Assembly: GCA_949291125.1 (NCBI GenBank)
Contig: CASEUJ010000023.1
Coordinates: forward strand, 1 to 64,000
Source of the DNA: an uncultured Ruminococcus sp.
GTDB lineage: Bacteria; Bacillota; Clostridia; Oscillospirales; Ruminococcaceae
Direction: 5' to 3'
DNA: 64,000 nt
Shown here: positions 24,863-32,707 of the stretch, one piece after another
How the letters are laid out: every line of letters starts with the position of its first letter
How positions within the stretch are numbered: position 1 is the stretch's first letter
Made by a program: the position numbers and the translations under genes
The notes under the pieces: model-generated
What the model was told of the DNA's origin: nothing
Seen by the model: only the letters and a program-made list of their open reading frames with translations
Database searches by the model: none

Positions 24863-27313
24863 ATGCAACTACCCAAGAAAATCCTGACGGTTGCAACTGC
24901 GGCAGTATTGGCGGCAAACGGCATTCTGGCAGGAGGCATTCTGACATCATATGCAGATGACAGTACGCGGTATGAATTTGAGAATGGCACTTTTACCGGG
25001 ACACAGACAGAAAATGCGGCTGCATCCGGCGGCTCGTACATCTTTTTTGAAAACACCGGTCAGACTGCTACGGCGACTGTACCGGTCGATTCTGAGGGCA
25101 TGTACGATGTCTATATCGGCTATAATGCGCAGTATGGTGACAAGATTGAATATCTAATCGTAGATGGTATCAACCAGGGCAATGTCAGCATGGCAGGAAC
25201 GGCTGTGGATGAGATCGCAGAAGTCAAGGCGGGCACGGTTCGCCTTACTGCCGGCGATCACCAGATCGGTGTAGAGTGCAGCTGGAGCTGGGTCAACGTA
25301 GACTATGTCCGCATAGAACCGGCAGTTCTGCCGGAGGTTTATGCAACGGATGCATCTTGCAGCGATCCCGAGGCAACGCCTGAGACACAGAAACTGATGG
25401 AATTCCTCTCATCGGTTTATGGCGAGCATGTCATTTCCGGGCAGCAGGAATTTTATGGCGAATCCAGAGATGATGAGTTCAATTATATCGAAAACCTCAC
25501 CGGTGAGCTTCCGGTTATCCGCGGCTTTGACTTCGGTGAAACCTGCCCGCTTTTTTCATGGGATGCGGGTACAACTGGTCGTATCATCAGCTGGGTGAAC
25601 GATACTGGCGGTATCGCAACGGCAAGCTGGCATGTCAACGTTCCGATTTCGATGGATTCTTATACACCGGGTCAGACAATGGCATTTGATCAGACAACTT
25701 ATTCCGAAAAGACCGATTTCGTGACTGCGAATGTCATGGTAGAGGGCACAAAGGAATATGAGTTCTTCGAAGAAGCCGTGGCAAATCTAGCGGCAGAACT
25801 TCAGAAGATTCAGGATGCCGGCGTTCCACTTTTGTTCCGTCCGTTCCATGAAGCAGAGGGCAACGGCGGCGCAGATGGTGCTGGCGCATGGTTCTGGTGG
25901 TCAAAGGAAGGCGCAGAGGTCTATGTTGAGCTGTATCAGTATCTTTATAATAAACTGACACAGGAGTATGGCCTCCACAATCTGATCTGGGAATTCAATA
26001 GCTATACTTATTCGGATGAATCTGCACAGTTCTATCCGGGCAGAGATTATATCGATATCATCGGCTATGACAAGTATAACGCAAATTCTGGTGTGCCGAA
26101 TGAAAGTGCAATTTCTTCTACATTCTATTCACTGATTTCGATGTATGACAACACTAAGATGATTGCCATGATGGAAAATGATACAATTCCGTCGGTAGAA
26201 AATATGACGGCAGAAGGTGCATATTGGCTTTACTTCATGCCGTGGTATGATCAACATCTGATGAGTCCGCAGTACAATGATCCAGACACGCTGACTGAGA
26301 TCTATCAGAGCGAATTGGTTATCACGTTGGATGAATTCAAGGAAATGTATGCAGATTTCCAGCCATCCGGTACAACCGTAAGCCGTCCGACAACAACGAC
26401 TGGTGAAACGACTGCCCGTGTAACGACGACAACCGCAACTGTGCCGACGATTACAGACGGCATTGCGGCAGATATTAAAAAATCCGGACAGAATTATGTG
26501 ATCAGTTTCGATCAGGCGATTGGTGATACCGTCGTGCTGATTCTGGATGCCGCATCGAATGTGTTCTTTGCGAATGGCTGTGTCGGCATTTCAGTCAATG
26601 TTGGTGGAACAGACTACTGGGTTTCCTATCAGTGGGAATACACTGGCAATGATGAAGTAACTGTAGATTTGAATACGCCGTTCAATATTACCTATAACAA
26701 TGGTTCGGATGAAGTGGAAGATGAAGCGCTTGCGGCACAGATCATTGCAGCTGCGCAGAAACAGACAAGCGGAGAAGTACAGATGTGGTGGGCAAATGAT
26801 GGTGAAGGTGAAGCCGTTCCGCCGTCGAATGTAACACTGATCGGTGCATACATTCCACTGGGCACGGATGTGACAACAACAGAGGCAGAAGGAACGACAA
26901 CACAGGAAGATACGACGACAACAGAGGTGGAAACGACCACTACAGAAGCAGTTGAAACAACAACGAATGAAGAAGAAACGACCACAGAGCCGGTAACTGA
27001 ACCGAGCACCGTGGGCACAGAGGAAACTACAACAGCTATAGTAGAAACAACAACTGTAACTGAGCCAGTGCAGACAACAACAGAACCAGGGGACCCGGTA
27101 TCTACGCTCTGCGGTGATGTAAATCTGGACGGGAATGTCAATATGGCGGATGTTATCCTGTTGAGCAAGGCTGCGATCAATATAGTAGACTTGTCGCCTA
27201 CGGCTGAGGCAAATGGTGATTGTAATGCAGACAGGACGACTGATGGCAATGATGCCAACATCTTGCTACGCTTTAATGTACAGCTGGTCGATCGGCTTCC
27301 GTATACAGAATAA
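24863..27313 (+). CDS. Secreted GH26 beta-mannanase with CBM35 and dockerin
   Basis: Predicted to hydrolyse beta-1,4-mannan outside the cell as part of a cellulosome. Domains: signal peptide (1-31); CBM35-like module (about 36-152; starts YEFENGTF, ends VNVDYVRIE); GH26 catalytic domain (about 160-498) with acid/base Glu330 in RPFHEAEG and likely nucleophile Glu438 in MMEND; Thr-rich linker (about 503-528); a beta-sandwich module (about 530-668) that looks like a further carbohydrate-binding module but is not assigned; a long Thr/Glu linker (about 669-746); and a type I-like dockerin (about 747-816) with two Ca-binding repeats, CGDVNLDGNVNMADVI and NGDCNADRTTDGNDAN. It is preceded by GGAGG. 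The second Ca repeat ends in a less common NDAN segment. Confidence 0.93.
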   Translation: MQLPKKILTVATAAVLAANGILAGGILTSYADDSTRYEFENGTFTGTQTENAAASGGSYIFFENTGQTATATVPVDSEGMYDVYIGYNAQYGDKIEYLIVDGINQGNVSMAGTAVDEIAEVKAGTVRLTAGDHQIGVECSWSWVNVDYVRIEPAVLPEVYATDASCSDPEATPETQKLMEFLSSVYGEHVISGQQEFYGESRDDEFNYIENLTGELPVIRGFDFGETCPLFSWDAGTTGRIISWVNDTGGIATASWHVNVPISMDSYTPGQTMAFDQTTYSEKTDFVTANVMVEGTKEYEFFEEAVANLAAELQKIQDAGVPLLFRPFHEAEGNGGADGAGAWFWWSKEGAEVYVELYQYLYNKLTQEYGLHNLIWEFNSYTYSDESAQFYPGRDYIDIIGYDKYNANSGVPNESAISSTFYSLISMYDNTKMIAMMENDTIPSVENMTAEGAYWLYFMPWYDQHLMSPQYNDPDTLTEIYQSELVITLDEFKEMYADFQPSGTTVSRPTTTTGETTARVTTTTATVPTITDGIAADIKKSGQNYVISFDQAIGDTVVLILDAASNVFFANGCVGISVNVGGTDYWVSYQWEYTGNDEVTVDLNTPFNITYNNGSDEVEDEALAAQIIAAAQKQTSGEVQMWWANDGEGEAVPPSNVTLIGAYIPLGTDVTTTEAEGTTTQEDTTTTEVETTTTEAVETTTNEEETTTEPVTEPSTVGTEETTTAIVETTTVTEPVQTTTEPGDPVSTLCGDVNLDGNVNMADVILLSKAAINIVDLSPTAEANGDCNADRTTDGNDANILLRFNVQLVDRLPYTE

Positions 27314-27349
27314 GCAGTGTCATATTTTGCGATGCAAAGATATGACAGG

Positions 27350-27384
27350 AAAAGGTGTGCTGCCATATGGCAGTGCGCCTTTTT
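27350..27384 (+). terminator. Terminator of the mannanase gene
   Basis: AAAAGGTGTGCTGCC pairs with GGCAGTGCGCCTTTT through two G-T wobbles around a 4-nt loop, followed by T's. Confidence 0.85.
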
Positions 27385-27453
27385 TATATGTTTTTTTACA
27401 CAGGGCAACAGCATTTATTTTTGAGAAGAAACAGAAGAAAGGTTAGACATGCA

Positions 27454-27640
27454 CTAATGCAGTTGATTTTCAATCGACCAATGCTTTCTTACAGAATCTT
27501 CAAACGCTTCAATGTTGGTCAAAGATATCATGAAACATCTCGTAAATTTGTGAATCTCGCTTTTTTTGTAACTTAGATTTCATCATACTAGGTGTTCTTA
27601 AACCGCACCATTCGTCTTTGCATTGATTTTTTATTTGATC
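27454..27640 (-). pseudogene. Relic of an ISAs1-type transposase C terminus
   Basis: On the minus strand two reading frames carry successive pieces of the conserved C terminus of ISAs1-family transposases. The first reads DEWCGLRTPSMMKSKLQKK (about 27614-27560). After a frame change comes MISLTNIEAFEDSVRKHW then SIENQLH (about 27530-27457), where family members have a [H/N]WGIENxLHW block. A stop follows directly. Only about 60 residues of an expected 350-400 remain, so it is a dead fragment. Terminal repeats were not found. The upstream end abuts the paaK terminator. Confidence 0.6.
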
Positions 27641-27688
27641 AAAAAGTCCCTGTGAAATTTGTTTTACATACAGTTTCACAGGGACTTT
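27641..27688 (-). terminator. Terminator of the iorA-iorB-paaK operon
   Basis: A perfect 15-bp stem, AAAGTCCCTGTGAAA with TTTCACAGGGACTTT, is followed on the minus strand by TT. It lies 14 nt after the paaK stop. Confidence 0.9.
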
Positions 27689-27701
27689 ATCATTATTTAC
27701 G

Positions 27702-28943
27702 TCAAACGCCACGGTAATCGACGACACGCTTGGTTTTCTTTTCGCTCCGCGGCAGGGTGCCGATGGGCACTACAATGACCTTGGGTGTCATGCCGATCAT
27801 GGATTTGAACAGATCGAGGATCTGCTTGCTCATCTCGTTGAAATCCACTCTGCCTTCGCCCTCGACAGTGAGCAGCATCACGTCTTTGTTGTGATCCTCG
27901 TCTCGTGCGATGGTGATGGTATATTCGCTGGAAGCGCCATCCACAAGCTTTAAGAGATCTTCTACTTGACTTGGGAACATATTGACGCCCCGCACCTTAA
28001 ACATATCGTCACTTCTGCCTTGGATCATATCGAGCCGAGGATATGACCGACCGCATGCACATTTTCCCGGAATGATTCTTGAAAGGTCGTGGGTGCGGAA
28101 TCGGAGCAGCGGCGCGCCCTCTTTTACCAGGGTAGTGATAACGATCTCACCGGGCTCTCCGTCGGGGACAGGTTTGCCGGTAATGGGGTCGATGATCTCA
28201 ATATAGAGGTAGTCATCCCAGTAGTGCATGCCGCTGTTGCAAGAGCAGTTGACGGCAATTCCGGGGCCGTAGATCTCTGTCAGACCGTAGATATCATACA
28301 GTTCAATGCCCAGACCTTCTCGGATGCGCCGACGCATGGCATCGCTCCAGCGCTCTGAGCCGATAACGCCTTTTTTCAAGGCGATTTTGTCTTTCAGTCC
28401 TCGCTTTTCTACTTCTTCTGCCAATAACAGTGCGTAGGAAGAGGTTGCAGTAATCACGGTAGACTGCAAGTCTATCATCATTCTCAGTTGTTTTTCTGTG
28501 TTGCCAGGTCCCATAGGGATCGCCATAGCGCCCAGCTTTTCACAGCCCGCCTGAAAGCCGATGCCGGCTGTCCAGAGACCATAGCCCGGGGTAATTTGAA
28601 TGCGGTCTTCGTTGGTGATGCCGGCGGTTTCGTAACATCGGGCGAACATAATTGCCCAGTCGTCCACATCCTTGGCGGTATAGGGGATGATCACCGGCGT
28701 CCCGGTGGTGCCGGAGGAAGAATGGATGCGCACGATATCCTTCTCATCACACGCCATAATGCCAAGGGGATAGGCATTGCGCAGATCATTCTTTTCTGAG
28801 AAGGGAAGCTTTTCAAAATCCTCCTGAGAGGTAACTCCGGTGATGCCCAGTTCCCGATATTTTTTGCCATAGTAGCTGTCGGAGGCAAGAAGTCGCTTTA
28901 CTTGTCTGTCTACCTGTTTAAGCTGTTGTTCAGTTAATTTCAT
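27702..28943 (-). CDS. paaK: Phenylacetate-CoA ligase
   Basis: This adenylate-forming enzyme couples phenylacetate or another arylacetate with CoA at the expense of ATP; in anaerobes it may run in reverse to gain ATP. The 413-aa chain has the AMP-binding P-loop SSGTTGTPVI near residue 92, YGLTEIYGPG, and the C-terminal PaaK_C domain with MIQGRSDDMFKVRGVNMFPSQVE. The start MKLTEQQLKQ overlaps the iorB stop by 14 bp, and GGAGA precedes it. Its place behind iorAB points to aromatic amino acid breakdown by way of arylpyruvates. Confidence 0.93.
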   Translation of the reverse strand: MKLTEQQLKQVDRQVKRLLASDSYYGKKYRELGITGVTSQEDFEKLPFSEKNDLRNAYPLGIMACDEKDIVRIHSSSGTTGTPVIIPYTAKDVDDWAIMFARCYETAGITNEDRIQITPGYGLWTAGIGFQAGCEKLGAMAIPMGPGNTEKQLRMMIDLQSTVITATSSYALLLAEEVEKRGLKDKIALKKGVIGSERWSDAMRRRIREGLGIELYDIYGLTEIYGPGIAVNCSCNSGMHYWDDYLYIEIIDPITGKPVPDGEPGEIVITTLVKEGAPLLRFRTHDLSRIIPGKCACGRSYPRLDMIQGRSDDMFKVRGVNMFPSQVEDLLKLVDGASSEYTITIARDEDHNKDVMLLTVEGEGRVDFNEMSKQILDLFKSMIGMTPKVIVVPIGTLPRSEKKTKRVVDYRGV

Positions 28944-29529
28944 AGCTTTCTCCGATCTGCTTTCCCATGCGGAAAGCTTGTTGATTGGTTGCCCGATATT
29001 TTTCCGGCACCCGTGCGTCGATCTCTTCCAGGACATGCCGAGGCTCTAGTCCGGTGACACTTGTCCCCACAGCGGCGCCCAATAGTGCCACATTGAGGAA
29101 TTTCGGCGAGCCAAGTTTTTTACAGATAGCGTCACCGTCTACAACGAGTACATGGTGGCATCGCCGGCGCAGATAGTTCAGCATTTCGCTGCCGTCATAG
29201 CCGGTAGGATGCAGAGATTCGGTGACCGGCGGTACAGGAGCGCAGTTGACGATCACAAATCCATCAGATTTGAGATAGCAGAGGTTACGCGCCGCTTCTG
29301 CCGGTTCAAAGGACAAGATCAGATCTGCCGCACCCAGTGGGATTAGGGGCGCATACGCCGCCGCACCGATGCGGACATGGCTGGTGACGCAGCCGCCTCG
29401 CTGTGCCATGCCAATGGTTTCGGCGGAGTGTACCACCTCGCCACCCCGCATGGCTGCCGATGCAATGAGCTTGGAGGCGAGGACAGTTCCCTGACCACCG
29501 ACGCCGCAGAGCAAAATATCCTTACGCAT
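28930..29529 (-). CDS. iorB: Indolepyruvate ferredoxin oxidoreductase, beta subunit
   Basis: This is the gamma-domain partner of IorA in the oxygen-sensitive enzyme that converts arylpyruvates and CoA to arylacetyl-CoA, CO2 and reduced ferredoxin. The 199-aa chain starts MRKDILLCGVGGQGTVLASK, the typical motif, and has ETIGMAQRGGCVTSHVR. The start is supported by GGAGG and overlaps the iorA stop by 8 bp, so the two subunits are translationally coupled. Confidence 0.95.
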   Translation of the reverse strand: MRKDILLCGVGGQGTVLASKLIASAAMRGGEVVHSAETIGMAQRGGCVTSHVRIGAAAYAPLIPLGAADLILSFEPAEAARNLCYLKSDGFVIVNCAPVPPVTESLHPTGYDGSEMLNYLRRRCHHVLVVDGDAICKKLGSPKFLNVALLGAAVGTSVTGLEPRHVLEEIDARVPEKYRATNQQAFRMGKQIGESYEIN

Positions 29530-31315
29530 TTGTTTCACCTCCGATCGCATGAATCGGACAGACTTTGCTGCAAAGTCCACATCCGGTGCAGAGCCCAGGC
29601 TGAATGGCGACTTTTTCTGCCTGGATTACCAGTGCCGGACATCCGATTTCTCGGATGCATTTTTTGCACTGAATGCAAGTATCCGTGATGTGCATAGGTG
29701 CATTTGGCTTTACCAGGGCGATACAGGGCGCTTTGAAAATGATTGCTTTGACGCCTTTGGTGGCGGCGCATTCCTGCACCGCTTGAATGGATGCCTCCAG
29801 ATCAAAGGGATCGACGGTAATGATCTTTGATAGCCCAATGCCCTCTAAGATCTTTACGATATCCATTTTGGTAATGATATCGCCCATCATGTTTTTGCCA
29901 GTGCCGGGGTGTGGTTGGTGACCGGTCATGGCGGTGGTGGAGTTATCCAGCACACATAAGATCATATCTGCCTCGTTATATACGGCGTTGACAACGCCCG
30001 TCATGCCCGAGGCGAAGAAGGTAGAATCCCCTACAAAAGCAAAGGACACTGCATCGTTTGCTGTGTGGTATAGCCCTTGTGCCATGGTGATTCCGGCGCC
30101 CATGCATAGACAAGTATCAGTCATGTCCAGCGGCATGGCATTGCCTAAGGTGTAACAGCCGATATCGCCGCAGAAATACGCCTTTTTCCCTTGCATGGCC
30201 TTTTTCACGGCATAGAAGGATGCTCGGTGGGGACATCCGGCGCACAGCACCGGCGGACGAACTGGAAGTACCGGTAGGTCTGACAGATCCCGCTTTGAAC
30301 ATATGGGATCCGCTAGGAATGCGCCGATTACTTGGGCTGCGTGGTCTGTACTGTTTTCACCAGAGAGTCTGCCGTGACCGGTGGTCTTCCCAAGAATTCG
30401 TACTGGCAGATGATGCACGCCGGCAATGCGCTGGAGCTGGGTCTCGATATAGGGACTCAGCTCTTCATAGCACAGCACTTCCTCCACCTGTTCCAAGATC
30501 GGCAGCACTAGCTTTTCCGGGAAGGGATAGGGGGTTGTAATCTTGCACAAGATTACATCGGTACGATCCTGTAAATACTCTTTGGCATAGCTGTAGCTGA
30601 CGCCTGAGGCAAAGACTGCCTTTTTGCCAGTTCCGGAAATGGTGTTTTTTTCGTAGGATGAAAAGTCGTCGCCGATCTTAGGATTGCGCTTTTCGATCAT
30701 GGCGTGATTTTCGTAGGAGAGTTTTGGGAAGATGACCCAGCGTTTGGAATCCTTTATAAAGCCGGGGTATGTCTTCGGCATGATCTGTCCATTCCATGTA
30801 ATAGATGCATAGGCATGGCAGACCCGAGTGGTGGGGCGGAAGAGCACCGGTGTGTGGTATCGTTCCGAATAGCGGAAGGCATCCTGAATCATTTCGAATG
30901 CCTCTTCCGGCGAGGTGGGATCGAACACCGGAATGCGTGCAAATTCAGCAAACATCCGGGTATCCTGCTCGGTCTGTGACGAGATCGGTCCTGGGTCATC
31001 TGCCGATACGATCACCATGCCGCCTTCTACACCTACGTATGCCAGCGACATCAGTGGATCGGACGCCACATTCAGTCCCACCTGTTTCATGGTTACCATA
31101 GTTCTTGCACCGGCATAGGCAGCTCCTGCCGCCACTTCCAGCGCTGCTTTTTCATTGACAGACCATTCTACGTGGATGCTGCCGTTATTGTGTTTGGCAA
31201 TAGTCTCGATAATTTCCGAAGATGGTGTGCCGGGATAGCCGGAAACCAAGTTCACTTCGGCCGCGATTGCACCGAGAGCGATCGCACCATTGCCCATGAC
31301 GTATTCTTGTTTCAT
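29522..31315 (-). CDS. iorA: Indolepyruvate ferredoxin oxidoreductase, alpha subunit
   Basis: This is the thiamine-diphosphate and iron-sulfur subunit. The 597-aa chain carries the pyrimidine-binding N-terminal domain (GYPGTPSSEI), a TPP-binding motif region (GDSTFFASGMTGVVNAVYN) and, at the C terminus, two [4Fe-4S] ferredoxin motifs (CIQCKKCIREIGCP and CTGCGLCSKVCP). It is complete. Transcription starts at the promoter near 31500. Products would pass to PaaK or a thioesterase to give indoleacetate or phenylacetate, well-known gut metabolites. No transporter is adjacent. Confidence 0.96.
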   Translation of the reverse strand: MKQEYVMGNGAIALGAIAAEVNLVSGYPGTPSSEIIETIAKHNNGSIHVEWSVNEKAALEVAAGAAYAGARTMVTMKQVGLNVASDPLMSLAYVGVEGGMVIVSADDPGPISSQTEQDTRMFAEFARIPVFDPTSPEEAFEMIQDAFRYSERYHTPVLFRPTTRVCHAYASITWNGQIMPKTYPGFIKDSKRWVIFPKLSYENHAMIEKRNPKIGDDFSSYEKNTISGTGKKAVFASGVSYSYAKEYLQDRTDVILCKITTPYPFPEKLVLPILEQVEEVLCYEELSPYIETQLQRIAGVHHLPVRILGKTTGHGRLSGENSTDHAAQVIGAFLADPICSKRDLSDLPVLPVRPPVLCAGCPHRASFYAVKKAMQGKKAYFCGDIGCYTLGNAMPLDMTDTCLCMGAGITMAQGLYHTANDAVSFAFVGDSTFFASGMTGVVNAVYNEADMILCVLDNSTTAMTGHQPHPGTGKNMMGDIITKMDIVKILEGIGLSKIITVDPFDLEASIQAVQECAATKGVKAIIFKAPCIALVKPNAPMHITDTCIQCKKCIREIGCPALVIQAEKVAIQPGLCTGCGLCSKVCPIHAIGGETNA

Positions 31316-31486
31316 GTATCAAAAGTCCTTTCTGTTTTGGACTGCTATCGTTGGATCGAGTCTGACTCATTTGTTTACGCTTTCCAGGAACGGCGCGTCA
31401 GAAATTTTTGAGCGATATTACACAGAGATCCAGTATCATATGTTTTTTGTGCAATTTGCCACAGACTCGTTCCCAGCATGAATCCC

Positions 31487-31515
31487 ATTATACCATATTT
31501 GCGTCGGAATTGCAA
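31487..31515 (-). promoter_or_regulatory. Promoter of iorA-iorB-paaK
   Basis: On the minus strand TTGCAA (31515-31510) and TATAAT (31492-31487) have a 17-bp spacer. The leader is about 165 nt and has no T-box or terminator that I can recognise. With the pnuC terminator this explains the 357-bp gap at 31316-31672. Confidence 0.75.
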
Positions 31516-31547
31516 CCGCATTCAGACAAATTCGCAGAAATACCAAC

Positions 31548-31584
31548 AAAAAGGCAGACAAAACGCCATGCATTTTGTCTGCTT
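31548..31584 (-). terminator. Terminator of pnuC
   Basis: A perfect 10-bp stem, GCAGACAAAA with TTTTGTCTGC, around a 9-nt loop is followed on the minus strand by CTTTTTTG. It lies about 90 nt beyond the pnuC stop. Confidence 0.85.
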
Positions 31585-31672
31585 AGTTCAGTTTTAAGAT
31601 CGATCTTCAATACAGTTATAGGTGATAGCCGTAAGTTTCTGCACGAAAGCATCATCACATGAGCAGCTCCAT

Positions 31673-32365
31673 CTATGCCGATTGCTGCCGGATCTGCATT
31701 TTTGACCAGCTGATATACCCATAGATATCGTTTGCCAAAAATGCGGTAAAACAGATCACCACGGATACATAAGATGAATCAGAAAAAGCGGCAAGCGTCC
31801 ATAAAACGATCAGAACAATATCATTTGCAGCATATGCGAGCGCATAGAATGGGCTGCGGCGGAACGTCAGGTAGACGGCGAGAAAACTCGTCAGAACAGA
31901 AATCGTACTTGGAATGAGGTTTGCCGTGTGAAATGCCTTCAAGATAAAGTAGAAGATAAATGTGACGACTGCACTGAGCGCGAACATAAAAATTACTTCG
32001 CCGAGCCCGATTTGATTGACTTTGACTTCTGCTTTATTTTTTTCAAATGGATTGCGTATCCATGAGATCAGTGAGAAGACCGCCATTGGCGCCGTCATGC
32101 CAAGATATGTGATCATCTCACCGTAATAGCAGAAAGTAAAGGAAATGATGCCGTAAAGCAAACTGAACAGAATGACTAGTACCTGTGCAAATGGATTGCC
32201 TTTGGCACAGAAGATTAGCGAGGTCGTCCCCACGATTGAAGCTGTAAGCGTCAGGGGATTGGCACGGTCAAATATAGCGTACGAAATGATAATCAATGCA
32301 ACCGATGTGCCCCAGAGAGCCCATTCACACTTTGTGAAATAGTGTAGGATTTGATTTGATTTCAT
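31673..32365 (-). CDS. pnuC: PnuC-type vitamin transporter
   Basis: PnuC proteins let nicotinamide riboside or a related vitamin enter by facilitated diffusion, pulled by later phosphorylation. The 230-aa chain has seven or so hydrophobic segments, a basic cytosolic loop with NPFEKNKAEVK, and the two family NDI motifs, NDIVLIVLW and NDIYGYISW. GGAGGA precedes the ATG. Related transporters carry thiamine or riboflavin, so the cargo is not certain, but the window is rich in NAD salvage genes. It is monocistronic and has a long structured leader. Confidence 0.88.
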   Translation of the reverse strand: MKSNQILHYFTKCEWALWGTSVALIIISYAIFDRANPLTLTASIVGTTSLIFCAKGNPFAQVLVILFSLLYGIISFTFCYYGEMITYLGMTAPMAVFSLISWIRNPFEKNKAEVKVNQIGLGEVIFMFALSAVVTFIFYFILKAFHTANLIPSTISVLTSFLAVYLTFRRSPFYALAYAANDIVLIVLWTLAAFSDSSYVSVVICFTAFLANDIYGYISWSKMQIRQQSA

Positions 32366-32460
32366 TAATAACTTCCTCCGAAAATAGTATTTTTAAGGCA
32401 ATGTCGTACAAAGATCCGGTATTCGCTGTGTCCCGGAAGGAATACTGCTTAAAAGATACA

Positions 32461-32521
32461 CTGTTAGATTTTTCTTCAGCGGAAAACCCAATGAACACCA
32501 AACTGGTATCATTGCTAACAG
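32461..32521 (-). promoter_or_regulatory. Three-way-junction RNA in the pnuC leader, riboswitch candidate
   Basis: On the transcript (minus) strand CTGTTAG (32521-32515) pairs with CTAACAG (32467-32461) as a closing helix. Inside it lie two hairpins. One uses CAATGA with TCATTG plus ACCA with TGGT (32514-32489). The other uses TTTTC with GAAAA (32486-32470). The 61-nt unit sits about 50 nt into a leader of about 204 nt. Further down, TTTTAAG (near 32454) can pair with CTTAAAA (near 32398) close to the ribosome site, a possible expression platform. The purine and TPP consensus sequences are not present. I cannot name the class. Confidence 0.55.
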
Positions 32522-32575
32522 GTGCCGGGAAAAGTCGGCGAGTTGTTTTAGTGCGGCGTGCTGATACATTTTGTT

Positions 32576-32604
32576 ATTATAGCATCTGTGTGTTCACTTG
32601 TCAA
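32576..32604 (-). promoter_or_regulatory. Promoter of pnuC
   Basis: On the minus strand TTGACA (32604-32599) and TATAAT (32581-32576) with a 17-bp spacer are a perfect consensus. The start codon is more than 200 nt downstream. Confidence 0.92.
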
Positions 32605-32645
32605 GAAAAAAAGTGCTGTATTCCGGAAAAACTCAGAGATAACAC

Positions 32646-32674
32646 TTGATTTTATTCAACATATATGATAAAAT
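32646..32674 (+). promoter_or_regulatory. Promoter of the pectate lyase gene
   Basis: TTGATT (32646-32651) and TAAAAT (32669-32674) have a 17-bp spacer and lie 34 bp upstream of the ATG. It is divergent from the pnuC promoter. Confidence 0.75.
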
Positions 32675-32707
32675 ATATGTATCTTTTACAATTTGGGAGG
32701 AATTGAC

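Noticed and set aside
26880..27090. Possible CRISPR or tandem repeat array in the mannanase gene
   Set aside because: The repetition is the coding of Thr/Glu linker codons, with no fixed-length repeats or spacers.
31316..31480. T-box leader in front of iorA
   Set aside because: The T-box sequence (AGGGTGGNACCGCG) and a terminator are both absent.
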